Below, in pieces: positions 11,507-22,441 of a stretch of 64,000 bases of DNA (position 1 is the first letter of the stretch; every line of letters starts with the position of its first letter). The stretch covers positions 24,006 through 88,005 of the forward strand of contig CDMY01000253.1 in assembly GCA_001179505.1 (NCBI GenBank), read 5' to 3'. The position numbers and the translations under genes were made by a program. This DNA is from Vitrella brassicaformis (Eukaryota; Sar; Vitrellaceae). Under the pieces are notes generated by a model, which was not told where the DNA came from, did no database searches, and saw only the letters and a list, made by a program, of their open reading frames with translations.

Positions 11507-12743
11507 ATGGCTGGCAAGAAGGGCTTCTTCGGCCCTTTGATTCGATGGCTGCTCAGCTGTTTCCGCGGTGTGGGTCGTGTCAAAGGCAAAGCACCCACGG
11601 CCCGCCTCATCACAGTGGGGAACAGCCACTTCTGCGAGAAGGCGAGGTGGGTGCTGGACATGAGCGGCACGCCTTACGTGGAGGACGCTCACATGCCCCT
11701 CATCCACTCGCACTTCACGGCCGAGGCCACACAAGGTGAGAAAGACAGACAAAGAGGGAGGCAAGGGCCGACATACACACATGTCGATGGATGCAGGTGG
11801 GTCGACGTCTGTGCCGGTGCTGGTCTTGGGTGAGGGGAAGGTCATTACGGACTCGTCTGAAATCGCTGACCACATTGCAGCCGCCCATCCGTCGCTGGAG
11901 CTCTACCCGCCCGAGCAGCGGGAGGCCATCAAGGCCTTCGAGGAGGCGTGCAACACCACAATGGCCGTGGCCATACGGCGCATGTTCTATGCTGGTCAGT
12001 CAGTCAGTCCGGAGAAGGCAGCGAAGGAGGGAATTATGTGAGGCTGATGCGTCCGTGTGTGCGTGTGTGTATGTGTGCAGTCTATTGTGACAACCTGTGG
12101 ACCCAGTCGCTGCTGGCGCGGCTTTACTTCGGACAGAACAGCATCATCGAGAACATCCTCTTGCCCATCACCATGTTCTTCGTAAGCCGCGCCACATACA
12201 GCTGCTTGGCCGAATGAGCCGCCTCCGGTGTGTCGCTGCTGCATCAGTTCTCACGTCTGATCAAAAGGGGCGGGATGGTGGTGTCGCGTGTCGGCGAGTA
12301 CCAGAGGGATATCGAACGAGTGCTGGATGACGTCGAACAGAGACTCAGGTACCGATCGAAGACGTCTAAGTGTTCACGTGTCGTATTGCGGGGTTGTGTT
12401 GCGCGGTAGTGATGGCCGTTCCTATCTGTTTGGTGAGAGGATGACGGCCGCCGATATCTGTTTCGCGTCCATGGCCGCATTGCTGGTGCGGCCGACGGAG
12501 CTGCAGACCATCATCGGCACTGACGCGATCGTTCCCAGCACTTACAAGAAGCTGGTGAGACACATCCACGTATCATCCACCGTGTTTGCATCACTGCGTG
12601 TATGTCAGGTGGACCACTACCGGTCTCGAAGGGCGGGGCAGTTTATATTGCGGATGTACAGCGAGCACAGGCTGAGCGAAGGCGTCAAGGCGGCCCCGTT
12701 CAGACAAGATCCAGCCAACAAGATTCTCGGGCTGCGGTTCTGA
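11507..12743 (+). CDS. Glutathione S-transferase-like protein
   Basis: Six exons (11507-11735, 11797-11994, 12081-12181, 12248-12348, 12410-12554, 12609-12743) give exactly 302 residues. The N-terminal thioredoxin-like part shows VGNSHFCEKARWVLDMSG, in which SHFCEK sits at the catalytic position, then SVPVLVLGEGKVITDSSEIA, the usual cis-Pro and Asp-Ser glutathione-binding segment. The all-helical domain carries SYLFGERMTAADICFA, matching the conserved GST N-capping box. A hydrophobic, basic leader (FGPLIRWLLSCF) precedes the fold. It may anchor the protein to a membrane; this is inference. GSTs conjugate or isomerise electrophiles. It faces the carotenoid dioxygenase across a short spacer, which would allow co-regulation. 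Which GST class it belongs to cannot be decided by eye. Confidence 0.85.
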
Positions 12744-12840
12744 CTGACGTGCACGTAAATGGTGTGCGGGGGCGTGTAGAGAGTGAGGATGGATTCTAGC
12801 TGGCCAAGTGCCTTCATTTTGAGTTTGCCTTCAAACCATG

Positions 12841-12955
12841 TATGTGTGTATGTATGTGGATTGAGTCGATCGTTGCCGGCCGGCGTGCGCATGTCTGTCT
12901 ACGCAGCCAGCTGGGCCAATCGTCCCCGCCACGGAGATATGATCGGAAGGCTTCC
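12841..12955. repeat. Dispersed repeat, copy 1 of 2 (other copy 14351-14457)
   Basis: About 110 bases including GAGTCGATCGTTGCCGGCCG, CATGTCTGTCTACGCAG and GCCACGGAGATATGAT recur at 14351-14457, with only scattered substitutions and a short indel. Both copies are intergenic and flank the secreted-protein gene at 13190-14050. They may be remnants of a mobile element or of a local duplication. Confidence 0.85.
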
Positions 12956-13189
12956 GAACACCTCATTAAGCGAGTCCCTGACTTTTCATGGTTTCCTCAT
13001 GCACGATGGGAATGGAAATCATCGTGCAAATTAACTGAATCTCAGTCAGTGGACATGGATATGAAATGTCCTCTTGGGCGTGAATGGCTGACAGATAAAG
13101 TGTCTCATTTCGTGGCCGCGAGTCAACTGCTGGGCGGCTGCTTGTACTCTGCAAGCAGGGACAAGCATCATTGAACTATGGCTCCTCAT

Positions 13190-14050
13190 TCACCAAACAG
13201 ACGTACTTTCATGGCCTGGGAAGTAGACATGACTGTAATCCCAAGATGCAAAGAAAGGTTCAGAACCTTGGGATTCGAAGGCCTCAAAGTTGTCCGTGAC
13301 CGCAACCATCTGTACAAGGAGGCAGCAGACGTTGCTGTTGCACAGGCCTTCCCGTGTCATTTGCAAAGGCCTCACCGTGTCATTTGCCATGCAGTACTTG
13401 CCCTCTCCAAACTCTCCTGTTGTCTTTGTTGTGCTGGCGCACTTCCCCGTATCCCCGTAGCACAGGCCTATGCCTGGATAGATAAAGCCTCGAAGCATTG
13501 GCTGCTGGATTGGCTCTGTCTGTGTAGACGTCTCATACCTGTCACATCCTTGGGACCTGTTTCCTCCTTCTTGGCCTCACCAAACCAGTGGCCGTACGTC
13601 TTTGCATGTTTGAGTTTGACTTCCGTGACAACGCAGGTCTCTTTGCGACCGCACGCCGATCCTGGTTTCCGGGACCATCGATACCCGACCATGTAATAGT
13701 CGGTTTCCCCCCAGACTGTTTCCCCCTGAACAGACACGAACGCGGCAGCCGCTGATTCGTCGGGTGTTCCTTCCCTTCTGACCTTCCGCCTGCGCGACGT
13801 CCCCACCTTGAACATAACTCTGCAGTCCTTTTCCCGCACTTTCTCTGTGGCGGACGTGAGCTGGTGTTGCAGCGGCAGGTGCGGCTGCAGCACGTTGTTG
13901 TTCAACTTGTAGGTTCCAGCTGCAATGTGGTTCGCTCAGACAAGGTAACATGCAGATCGACAGGATTCACGCACACGCAACTACGACTGGCATACCTGCA
14001 GCAGGCAGGAGGAAGGAGGCGACGAAAAGCACAGCGCCAGCGGTCCCCAT
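13190..14050 (-). CDS. Secreted Cys-containing protein of unknown function
   Basis: Three exons (14050-13996, 13919-13539, 13473-13190) join in phase to give 239 residues. The first exon alone encodes a signal peptide, MGTAGAVLFVASFLLPAA, so the product should enter the secretory pathway. The middle exon encodes a beta-rich looking stretch (KDCRVMFKVGTSRRRK, ETDYYMVGYRW). The last exon adds several cysteines (GLCYGDTGKC, GKYCMAND, EGLCNSNVCCLLV). I do not recognise a family. Paired cysteines suggest disulfides and an extracellular or vacuolar site. The gene lies between two copies of a dispersed repeat. Confidence 0.7.
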
Positions 14051-14350
14051 GGGTACTGGATGGACGGAATACGCTCTTCAGACGGTGTCCAAGCGAGGGA
14101 CATTCACAGAGAGGAATGAAGCTCTGTCGTTTGCAAATTAAGCTTGCATGGAGTCTGCATGTAACCCCCATAGCCCTCAGATACAACAATATGGAATGTC
14201 TCCACGTATGTCTCCATTTGGCATGGAAACACTTCTCTGCGAAATATAGAATGAAGGCAATAATCACACCACAGGCACGCCCGCAGGCACAAAGACACCC
14301 ACACACACACTCCCCTCCACCCACGCCCACACCACACACCCCCCACACAC

Positions 14351-14457
14351 TATGTGTGTATGTGGCTTGAGTCGATCGTTGCCGGCCGGCATGCGCATGT
14401 CTGTCTACGCAGCTGGGCCAATCGTCCTCGCCACGGAGATATGATTGGAAGGCTTCC
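14351..14457. repeat. Dispersed repeat, copy 2 of 2 (other copy 12841-12955)
   Basis: This is the second copy of the element at 12841-12955, sharing the GATCGTTGCCGGCCGGC core and the GGAGATATGAT-TGGAAGGCTTCC end. It abuts the array of duplicated exon-intron blocks that starts at about 14474. Confidence 0.85.
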
Positions 14458-14473
14458 ATTTGTCGCATCCATT

Positions 14474-15120
14474 TACCATGATCAAACTCACTCCCTTCTT
14501 TCTGTTTTACTTACCGATGACGGCAGGCGGTGGCTGGACCACCGCCGTGACGCCGCACCGATCGCAAAAATGTCGGCAGCGATTGACGACCTGCACATTG
14601 GCAGACAGAGACACAGTGAGGGCGTGTGGCCGTGAGACATGATGTTACCAAAGGTTTTCTTACCCTCAGACATGATCTTGCCACACGCCGACACACAGAA
14701 GAGCACTAACTTGTTGGTGTCTGCGTCTCCCTCAGCAGCAGGCCCGAAGGGAGCATGGCATCGAAACAAGAGATCCCGGGATATAAAATGTAGTCAGCGA
14801 TCGATCTGTCGACCTGCACACCGGCTCTCCTCTCCCCCCCTTCCCCCCACAGACCACTACCCCCGCCCCCATGCCTTCATGATGTCGTTCCTCACCTCCT
14901 CCTTGGTCCTCCCCGCCCCGCCGGTCTTGAAGTCCTTGAGGCTGCCAGTCTTGTCGCTCTTGATCAACGCCCGCGGCGGCTCCATTGTCATATTATCTGC
15001 TTTGTTTGGACCAAGGGAATGACACCAGTGGCCGACACAAAAGCATCCATCCATTTACCATCACCCAACTCACTCTCTTCTTTCTGTTTTACTTACCGAT
15101 GGCTGCAGGCGGTGATGGCG
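14474..15120 (-). repeat. Cluster of duplicated exon-intron blocks
   Basis: On the minus strand at least three kinds of block occur here and again elsewhere. Block A (about 14566-14666) is an intron starting GTAAGAAAACCTTTGG and ending AATGTGCAG plus the next exon start; it recurs at 17222-17318. Block B (about 14740-14815), around ATCCCGGGATATAAAATG, recurs at 18735-18812. Block C (about 14990-15120), an exon end CCATCG and the intron GTAAGTAAAACAGAAAGAAG, recurs at 18605-18735 and in weaker form at 14474-14540. The order of blocks differs between sites. Confidence 0.75.
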
Positions 15121-17405
15121 GGGCGGCAGCGGCGGCGGCGGCAGCAGCAGCAGCAGGAGCGGCACGGGGAGGAGCGCGTGCCCTCGCCTTGGCCTTGCTC
15201 TTGGCCTTCCCCTTCCCCTGGCCTTGGCCTTCGCCATGTCTCATGGACAAAACAACGCCTCTGTGGGGGGCGAGCGGAGCCCTCCCCATCCCTCTCCCTC
15301 TCTCCAACACCACCACCACCACCGTCACGACCGGACGACCCTCCTGCTGCCGCTGCCGCTGCTGCGGCGGCGGGTGGTACGAGAGGTGGAGGTAGGAGTG
15401 GGGGTGCCAGGGGGGCGGGTGCAGGCGATGGGCTGAGACCAAGGCCACCACCCAGATCGAGGCCGAGACCTCCTGAAGGAAACGGTCCGCCCGCGGTCGA
15501 GAGAGGGGTGGCATGGGCAGCATGTCGGGATGCTGCTGCGGGTGTGGGTGTGGGCGCCGCCCGCCACTCGCTCTCCTCCTCAAATGAGTGGCTGGGCGGC
15601 GCCATCCACCAGGTCCCGCACTCGCGCTGGATCTCCAGCCGCTCAGGGTGCGAACAGAACAGCGCCTCGAACGCACCCAGCGGCGGGTCGCCGACGTCGT
15701 GCCGCCAGGAGGCGTCAAACACTTCATCATACGCAGGGGGCACAGACGACTGACGAATCCCACACACACACACACACACACACATGAACACAGGCACTAT
15801 CACGCCCCTCTCCCTCCCCTATATGTGTGTGCGAGGTGGCGTACCTTTGCTTCTCCATCCTCGGGCGCGAGCACGCTGGGCGCCTTGAGTGGTCTGGTGA
15901 AGAATCCGCGTTGGACCCAAGGCGCGCCCCACGGCGGCTGCAGCAGGGTGTTGAGCGTCACGACCCGCACTGTGGGGGGCGATGGCGAGGGCACCGGGCT
16001 GAGCCGATCCATGTCCGTCCGCATCTTGCGCTGCTGCTGCCGGGCCTCCGGTGGCAGCAGCGTCTTGCGACGCTCACGCTTGGCTGAGAGAAACGAGTCC
16101 GCCGGCCGTCGAGAGAGGGGTGGCATGGGCAGCAAGCCGGGCTGCTGCTGTGGGTGTGGCTGTGTGTTGATGGTGACGGCCTTGAGGGCGCCGCCGCGAC
16201 GCGGGCACAACTCACACGGCACCTGATGGATGCACAAACAAAGCGAGCGACAGGCAGGCAAGAATGGCACCGTGTCGTCTGATGCGCTGTGTTGTGTTGT
16301 GCGTGGTGTTGTGTGGTTCTCGCAGACTGACCTCCCAAGGGTCCTCTCTCCTGCGGCAGACGTCGCACCGCCACCGGTGCCGCTTCTTGTCTGGCGTCGT
16401 GGGCAGTCGATGTTGCGGTGGCGGAGGCGACAGTGGACCTGAGAAGACAACAGCAACGGACCATTGACATGTTTTCCTCTCTGCCTCTCTCCCCCCCGCA
16501 TACCGGCAGATGACTCCTTTGGGCAGAGTACCCGCTTGCCAAGTGTCATCCGCAGCTCAAACGGCTCATCTTGACCTATCGGCCCATCCGCCCTGGCGCG
16601 CTCAAGCAAGGCTGTCAGCCGACGCAGATCCCAGCCGTTCTCCCCTTCACGCCGCACCGCGGGATCGCACACATGTACCGCCTCGCCCTGCCTGTCATCG
16701 AGCGGCCCTGCCACCACGTGCAGAGCGTCTCGAGAGTCCTTTGCGGGCCTCACGCCAAGCTCTTGGACATCGACTATGTGGTCGATGCCGTAGCAGCGGG
16801 GATGGACGTGCACACGGCAGGTGGCACACTCAATTAGCGGCTCCTCTGTCCCATCCTGACCACACAACACACACAACACACATGACAACCACCCTCTATG
16901 TATGTCTGTGTGTATTGCCTGCCTGGCCTGCTCTCTCCTGCTGGCTGACTGACCTTGAGGCAGACGGCACACATGTTGAAAGCGTATGTGTCGGGTTCGA
17001 GAACGAGGCCCATGGTGGGGGCTCCGTCGGCATCCTTTTCGGCCTCCTCGCCGTCCTCCTCGCCAGCCCTCTCGCTCTCCTCTCCGTGGGGCGGTGGGAG
17101 TGGCGGGGGCTGCTGCTCGTTGGCGGCCTCGTCGCTGTCGTCCTCCTCGCCCTCACCGGCGGGTGGCGGCTGCAGCTGGTCTCCGTGGGGCGGTGGTCGT
17201 TGTCAAAGGCCACTCAATATAAAATGTCGGCAGCGATTGACGACCTGCACATTGGCAGACAGAGACACAGTGAGGGCGTGTGCCTGTGAGACATGATGTT
17301 ACCAAAGGTTTTCTTACCGACAGTCGTCTCCTTGAGCTTGCCAGCCCTCGCCTCTCTTTGCCTGACGAACTCCCTGCTCTCCCTCCTTTCTTGAGCTTCT
17401 GCAGG
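14593..17405 (-). CDS. Second PHD-finger protein with partial ePHD, boundaries uncertain
   Basis: The central exons are clear: about 17182-16954, 16855-16504, 16438-16332 and one ending near 15845, with an acceptor near 16222. They build a C4HC3 PHD finger (MCAVCLK, ECATC, HVHPRC, WRCDVC) and then CELCPRRGGALKAV, the start of an extended PHD whose second half I cannot find. An exon at about 15751 downward encodes YDEVFDASWRHDVGDP and a Pro/Ala/Gly-rich run ending in KAKSKAKARARAPP, a basic tail like that of the gene at 1-3635. A coiled-coil-like exon (EFVRQREARAGKLKE, down to 17318) may belong upstream. The 3' exons, 15.0-14.59 kb, lie in duplicated blocks. The frame changes within the low-complexity part around 15.5 kb. 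Its exon and intron near 16.92-17.01 kb resemble those at 1.55-1.63 kb. It may be degenerate. Confidence 0.5.
17222..17318 (-). repeat. Copy of duplicated intron block A
   Basis: This block matches about 14566-14666: an intron read on the minus strand from GTAAGAAAACCTTTGGTAAC to AATGTGCAG, followed by GTCGTCAATCGCTGCCGACA. Only a few bases differ over about 95. The sequences diverge right after the shared exon start. Confidence 0.85.
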
Positions 17406-17814
17406 TCGTCATCAAGACCTGTGGCTCAACGCACGAACGTACGTGTGTTTCCATCTGTCTGTGTGTGTGACATACCACTTGTAGGCATGCATCAGTGTCA
17501 GCAAGCTTCAAAGTAGATCGCACGCTATCCATCGCCTCTCTCGGAATATGTGGGCCCTGCACACGCGACGAAATGTGTGACAGAGACAACACAGCCGGCC
17601 TGTCTGTGCGTATGTCGTCGGCGTCTGTGTATGCTTGCCTTGTGGACAGTGACGAGGTGCTGTACCAGCCGCCTGTGGTTCTCACAGTCCACTCGCTGGG
17701 GGCTGCACACACACACACACACGCACACACACACATACACGCAGACACACATCGATTCTTCACTCTTGTTGTCCACATGACCACGTGTGTGCGCGTATGT
17801 CTTGATCTCACTCA

Positions 17815-18409
17815 CATATCGGCAAACGGCAGCCTCTTGAACAAGGGGTAGTACCTGTGTGGATGCATCCAGCAACACAGAACGCGTAGATAGGTGTGCT
17901 GTGCGCGTGCTTGGTGTTTGTGACCCATGTGCCTGCCTACCTCATCAGACACGAAAGCCTGGACGGTGTAGCGGTGGTGGAAGGTCTCGGGTGACTGCAT
18001 GAGCAAACACAACAAACAGGTTGGATGTCCACGTGTCCCCAATGTGTCCGTGCGTGTGAGTACGTTGAAAGAGGGCGTCCCAACGAATATGTGCTCCAAG
18101 GGGTGCTTCACATCCTCAAGCAGGGCCAAGTCGAAATCGGTGAGCTTCAGCACGCCGTCCGTGAGGTTGTAGATTACATTCAGCGGCTTGATGTCGCGAT
18201 GGATGACCTGCACACATGCGACGCGACACACAAGACCCGCCCATCCACATACACACATAGACGCACCTGTGCGTGCGTGCGTGCTTGTATACCTTATGTG
18301 AGTGCATGTGGTCGAGCGCCAGAAACAGCTCCCTCATGATGTCTTTGACGTTCGCCACCGTCATCTCACCCCCCAAAGCAAAATCGACACCTTCCCCCAT
18401 TGTTGATTG
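17815..18409 (-). pseudogene. Protein kinase C-lobe fragment, probably degenerate
   Basis: Exons 18409-18293 and 18207-18064, followed by 17994-17941 and about 17853-17815, encode the hinge and helix region (VKDIMRELFLALDHMH), the catalytic loop VIHRDIKPLNVI, TDFDLALL in place of the usual DFG, and VGTPSFN-SPETF, matching the P+1 loop. The Asp of HRD and the Lys and Asn of the loop are intact. The Gly of DFG is Asp, and no DxWSxG motif follows. I find no N-lobe (Gly-rich loop, VAIK lysine); the exon just upstream is instead one of the duplicated blocks. A half kinase domain could be a pseudogene, a pseudokinase piece of the neighbouring PHD gene, or a mis-assembly. Confidence 0.5.
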
Positions 18410-18429
18410 CTTGAAAAGCCACACACATA

Positions 18430-18815
18430 CACACACACACAGAGAGAGAGGGCCCCTTTCCACCCCCTCCCCCACAAACCACTACACCCGCCCCCTGGCC
18501 TTTCTGATCTCCTCCCTCACCTTCTCCTTGGATTCGTGGCCCGTCTGATATGCTTGAGGCGGGCGTCGTTGCTGATCAGCTTCTGCAGTTCCTTCATCGT
18601 CATGGCCTCCAGGTCTGGACCAAGGGAATGACACTAGTGGCAGACACGAAAGCATCCATCCATGTACCATCACCCAACTCACTCTCTTCTTTCTGTTTTA
18701 CTTACCGATGGCCGCAGGCGGTGATGGTGGGGCAGCAGGCCCGAAGCGAGCAGGGCATCGAAACAAGAGATCCCGGGATATAAAATGTAGTCAGCGATCG
18801 ATCACCGACCTGCAC
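18430..18815 (-). repeat. Duplicated exon-intron blocks, second cluster
   Basis: The region matches 14740-15120 in rearranged order: an exon ending near a GTGAGG donor (about 18526-18610), block C with intron GTAAGTAAAACAGAAAGAAG (18605-18735), and block B with ATCCCGGGATATAAAATG (18735-18812). Here block B runs directly into the exon of block C, giving FRCPARFGPAAPPSPPAA, whereas at 14.8 kb the two are apart. Confidence 0.75.
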
Positions 18816-19030
18816 ACCGAGAGACACACAATCAACATTCCTCGCTGGCCTTTCAGCAACCTCGCCGTGACGGCCCATGCCGTACCCCGCTTCAGCTCCC
18901 GACGAGAGAGAGAACGTCAGCACACATCCAATGACTGACAGACTGACTGACTGACGTCTGTCGCGTACTCGCTAAAGGAGCACTTGAAGTACACCAACAG
19001 TGCTCTCCTAGGATGAGAGAATGACACCCG

Positions 19031-20559
19031 CTAGGATCTTGGCGGCCGCCGCGTCCTTCGCTGCTTGGTCATGCCCTTCAGATGCTTCTTTATCCCACCC
19101 TCCAGGTCCCCGGCTGCCGACTGGCGGATGGCGGTCCGCTCAGCCTCCGTCAACGGCTGCAATCAGACAGGAACAACATCCATAGACAATGTGTGATTGC
19201 CCTCCTTTGCGTTGTGTCGCTGCGGAAGACCTACCAGGTCCCTTCCCTCGCTCGACGCCCCCTCCGCTCGACGCCTCCTCGCAGAGCGGTTCTGTCTTCC
19301 GTGACCGAGTGAGGATGTCGAAATACTCCATCCGGTTGCCTCTGATAAGGCAGCCGGGGACTTGTGGCAGCCTTCTTGGACTTGTGGCCCGTCTTGATCT
19401 GCTGCACTGCCAGGTCGGCGCCCATTTCCTCTTGCACAGAGAAAGACGATGGGACTTTGATGGTCTCGCCTTGTCGTCGACTTCGGCGCTACACACAGAC
19501 TGTGCTCACTTTTTCTCGTTTGTTTCTTCCGCTCACCGGCTTTCTGTTTCTTCTCCTGTAGTCGAAAAGAGTTGTCCGTCTGTGCTGCAGCCAAAGGCAA
19601 AACTAGCGTGAATACTGGTTCGTTAGCGTACACTGAACCCCTGATTCACTGAATACTTCACCCACCTTTCGAGGACTCCGTCGAGAAAACGAGACGGCCA
19701 TCGGGAAAGACCCCAAATTGTTTCATCTGCGCACAAACATGCCAACAGGGCACATGAGATGACCACAGCAATGAAGCAGACCACCTGATAATCCTTGAAT
19801 ATCATTCACACACCATACCGACACCGCAACCAACAAAAAAAGATATGACCAGTGTGCCCACCTGAGAGGATGTTTAAAGTTTGAAGACAGAAGAAGGCGT
19901 CCGTGCACTCAGCTGACGCCAGAGAGATGTCAGGCGGTCGCCACCCATTCGGCAGAAGAAAGGGCGTCACCGGCTGAGGCACTCGCGGCACGGCGGTAGA
20001 GGAAGGAAGTGGCAGACGACTTCGGACAAGTCGGAGGGCGGGGGTGGGGGGGACCACACAAGCCAACGACCACTCACCAGGGAGGAGGGAGGCTCAGGCT
20101 GATGTCATCGTCTGACGGGCGGGCGGGTCAGGGGCGGTCAGGTGGACTCGTCCTCTTCGCAAACGGCAAGCAGGGGGGGCTGCGTGGGCCTCGGGCGGGT
20201 GGCGGCCGACCTCTCCCGCCGGAAAATGAAAGGAAACGAAGGAGATGTGAGGCGAACAGTGAGAAATGAGGAGAGCCGGCTCGGAAACTTGTTTGATATC
20301 CCTTTGTTCGATAAATGCTGTCTCGAGACGGCGCGATTCTGAATTCTCGCCGCGATTCTCGCCGCAAGCTCCGGTTACTTTTCTTCCGTGTGACGTGTCT
20401 TCTGATGAGCTGAGCTAACAGCAGACTCTCTAGTGCGTCGTTGTCCTCAAGCTGTACGGCAGTGACAAGGATGGCGCGAATGGCAGTTCCCCTCTCGTTA
20501 TTCTTTATCGCTGCTGTGGAGTGGTCGTCAGCCACCCCAGTGGCGCCTCCCGCCTCCAT
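19031..20559 (-). CDS. Hypothetical protein, multi-exon, partly resolved
   Basis: Several minus-strand exons look real but cannot all be joined. They include a possible first exon from ATG 20559 (MEAGGATGVADDHS, then NDALESLLLAQLIRRH), a short exon near 20140-20095 (DDDISLSLPPP), one at about 19732-19669 (MKQFGVFPDGRLVFSTESSK), one near 19585-19540 (TDNSFRLQEKKQKA), one from about 19486 (GADLAVQQIKTGHKSKKAA) and a last one ending at 19031 (LTEAERTAIRQSAAGDLEGG). The end is basic (KGMTKQRRTRRPPRS). No family is recognised. The KTGHKSK stretch is echoed in the duplicated block at about 18.53 kb. On the opposite strand 20471-20602 reads as a short signal-peptide-like frame, so the 5' end is open to doubt. 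Confidence 0.4.
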
Positions 20560-20951
20560 CTGCTGCACATACAACCTTCTGGCAAAGAAGAGACTTACTT
20601 AAGTCTTCACTACTCACAGTCAGTCCACCACTCAACAAACAAGACAAGCAATCCCTTCGATCTGTGCACATGGACCCTCGCCCTCTCCATCAAGGTCACA
20701 GACCCATGCACGCACTCTACTCACACGTATGTATCAAACAAACACATGACTGACCCATCCACAGGGCGAAGGAAGGCACATGCGTCACACGACTGGCCTA
20801 TCCACCGCAATGTCTGTGCGTGAATGAAGAGCACACCCCACACTCACAGTGCGCAAACACAGACCAATACCGCCCGGACTACGGCCGAGAGAAAGGCAAT
20901 GACTATGGCTGAGCTGGCTATCGGCGTCATGTCAACATTCACTTATTTATT

Positions 20952-22037
20952 TCAGGAAAAGTCTGCACCAAAGACAGAGCAGCCGTCAGTGAGTTGAGTG
21001 GCGTCCATCTATACGTATGGATGTGTGTAGTCTTCTCGCTCGTCGCACTTACTTCTCTTGACGCATTTGCCCGTCGATGCGTCGCGCACATAGTTGGGCG
21101 CGCACACACACTCGGGCCGGTCGAACTTCACCATGCACACACCGCCATCGCCGCATGAGTAGCCCTTGCACAACTGCTCCCCAATATCTGATCGATCACA
21201 CACAGCATAAGAACACACACACCGATCAGATCAACACCATCCCCGAATCGCCTCGCTCTTTCTCTCTCTTTCTGCCCGCCTAGCCTAGCCCACCGATTCC
21301 GCATCTCTTGAGGCACTCGTATCCGCCGATCGCCGGTGCAGCGACCTGCTTCTGGTCAGAATCGAGCCGCACCGCCTCCCTCTGCCTGACGCCCAGTGTG
21401 GTTGCCAAGGCGTTGGTGGGAATGGACAGCAGCCGGGAGGCGACAGTCAGCACACCAGGGTCCTCACTGTTGAAGGTCGAGATGAACTCGACCGGCTTGC
21501 AGCCCCTGTTGTACTGCCAGTGCAGGAGCCCTTCTGGGACCAACATGGACTGGCCCGCCTTCAGGGTGTTGTTGATGACGCGCGGCGAGGGGCCGTTCTC
21601 CTCCACGAATCCCATCTCCAACTCGTCGCCCTTGATGACGTAGACGATCTCGGCCGCCCGTGGGTGCAACTGCGGTGAGTTCAGACCGCAGGGCTCCAGC
21701 ACGTAGTGCACCTGTGAGATGGACTCGCCCTTGAGTGACGGGAGCTCCTGCACACGCACCGGACGCACATCGCCACCCGCACCCTGCAGGCATCACGACA
21801 GACAGGCAGGGAGGGAGGGAGAAAGACAAACACAGGGGGGCAGAAGTAAGTAGTCTGTGCCTCCACTTGTCTGTCTGTCGAGCTTACCGCGTCGACGGGC
21901 TCGGCCTTTCGTGTCGGGTAGGCGAATGCCTTGCTGGGCAACGACGCCCGGCGTTCCAGCTCAGTCACGGCCTGGGCACTGATGAGCCCCACAGACGACA
22001 GGGCGAGAAGGCTGACGAGAAGGACCCGGGATGCCAT
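20952..22037 (-). CDS. Secreted germin-like cupin with C-terminal EGF-like module
   Basis: Four exons (22037-21888, 21783-21294, 21187-21053, 20962-20952) close in phase at 261 residues; the last exon holds only four codons. A signal peptide (MASRVLLVSLLALSSVGLIS) starts the protein. The cupin shows QLHPRAAEIVYVIKGD and VPEGLLHWQYN, the two germin boxes. The first metal-binding histidine of the usual HxH is Gln here, while the Glu and the later His remain. After the cupin comes a compact Cys module (EQLCKGYSCGDGGVCM, ECVCAPNYVRD, GKCVKR) resembling an EGF-like fold. Germins are extracellular Mn proteins, some with oxalate oxidase or superoxide dismutase activity; loss of one ligand makes activity doubtful. 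A related cupin is transcribed divergently next door. Confidence 0.85.
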
Positions 22038-22441
22038 CAGATTAGATTGATTGAAGAGCCGCGAATGAGTGGAGCTGACCAAGGGCTTGATGCGAACCGA
22101 ACCGACGAGAGGGTGGCTGAGCTGTTGCTTCAAGCGCAAGGGATGAGGAAGATCTGCTGAGGTAGATGATCGGTGTAGATCTGTTGCGATGAAAGATGCA
22201 GATAGATGTGTGGCGGACGTGGCAGTCAGGTCCTGCGCGAAGGAAGGGAAAGGGTAGAGCAAAGGAGCTGATCTCTCTCGCTGCGAGCTCAGAGAAGAGA
22301 GGATGGAGAGGTCACATCCTTTGCTCTGCATCCATTTCCTTCATGGAGACCTTCGTATTGCTTGCTGCCTTCCCGCTGATCCTTCCCGACCTCAGATCTG
22401 CATTTTCTTCATTGGTAGATACGCGTCAAGTGTTCTCCGTG
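22038..22441. promoter_or_regulatory. Shared divergent promoter region of the cupin pair
   Basis: These 404 bases separate the start codons of two paralogous cupin genes. The region is less GC-rich than its surroundings and contains A/G-rich stretches (GAGAAGAGAGGATGGAGAGG). No repeated operator is obvious to the eye. Confidence 0.55.

Noticed and set aside
20471-20602. A 43-codon plus-strand frame starting like a signal peptide (MARMAVPLSLFFIAAVEW)
   Set aside because: There is no second exon or conserved continuation, and it overlaps a minus-strand exon candidate. It remains possible but unsupported.
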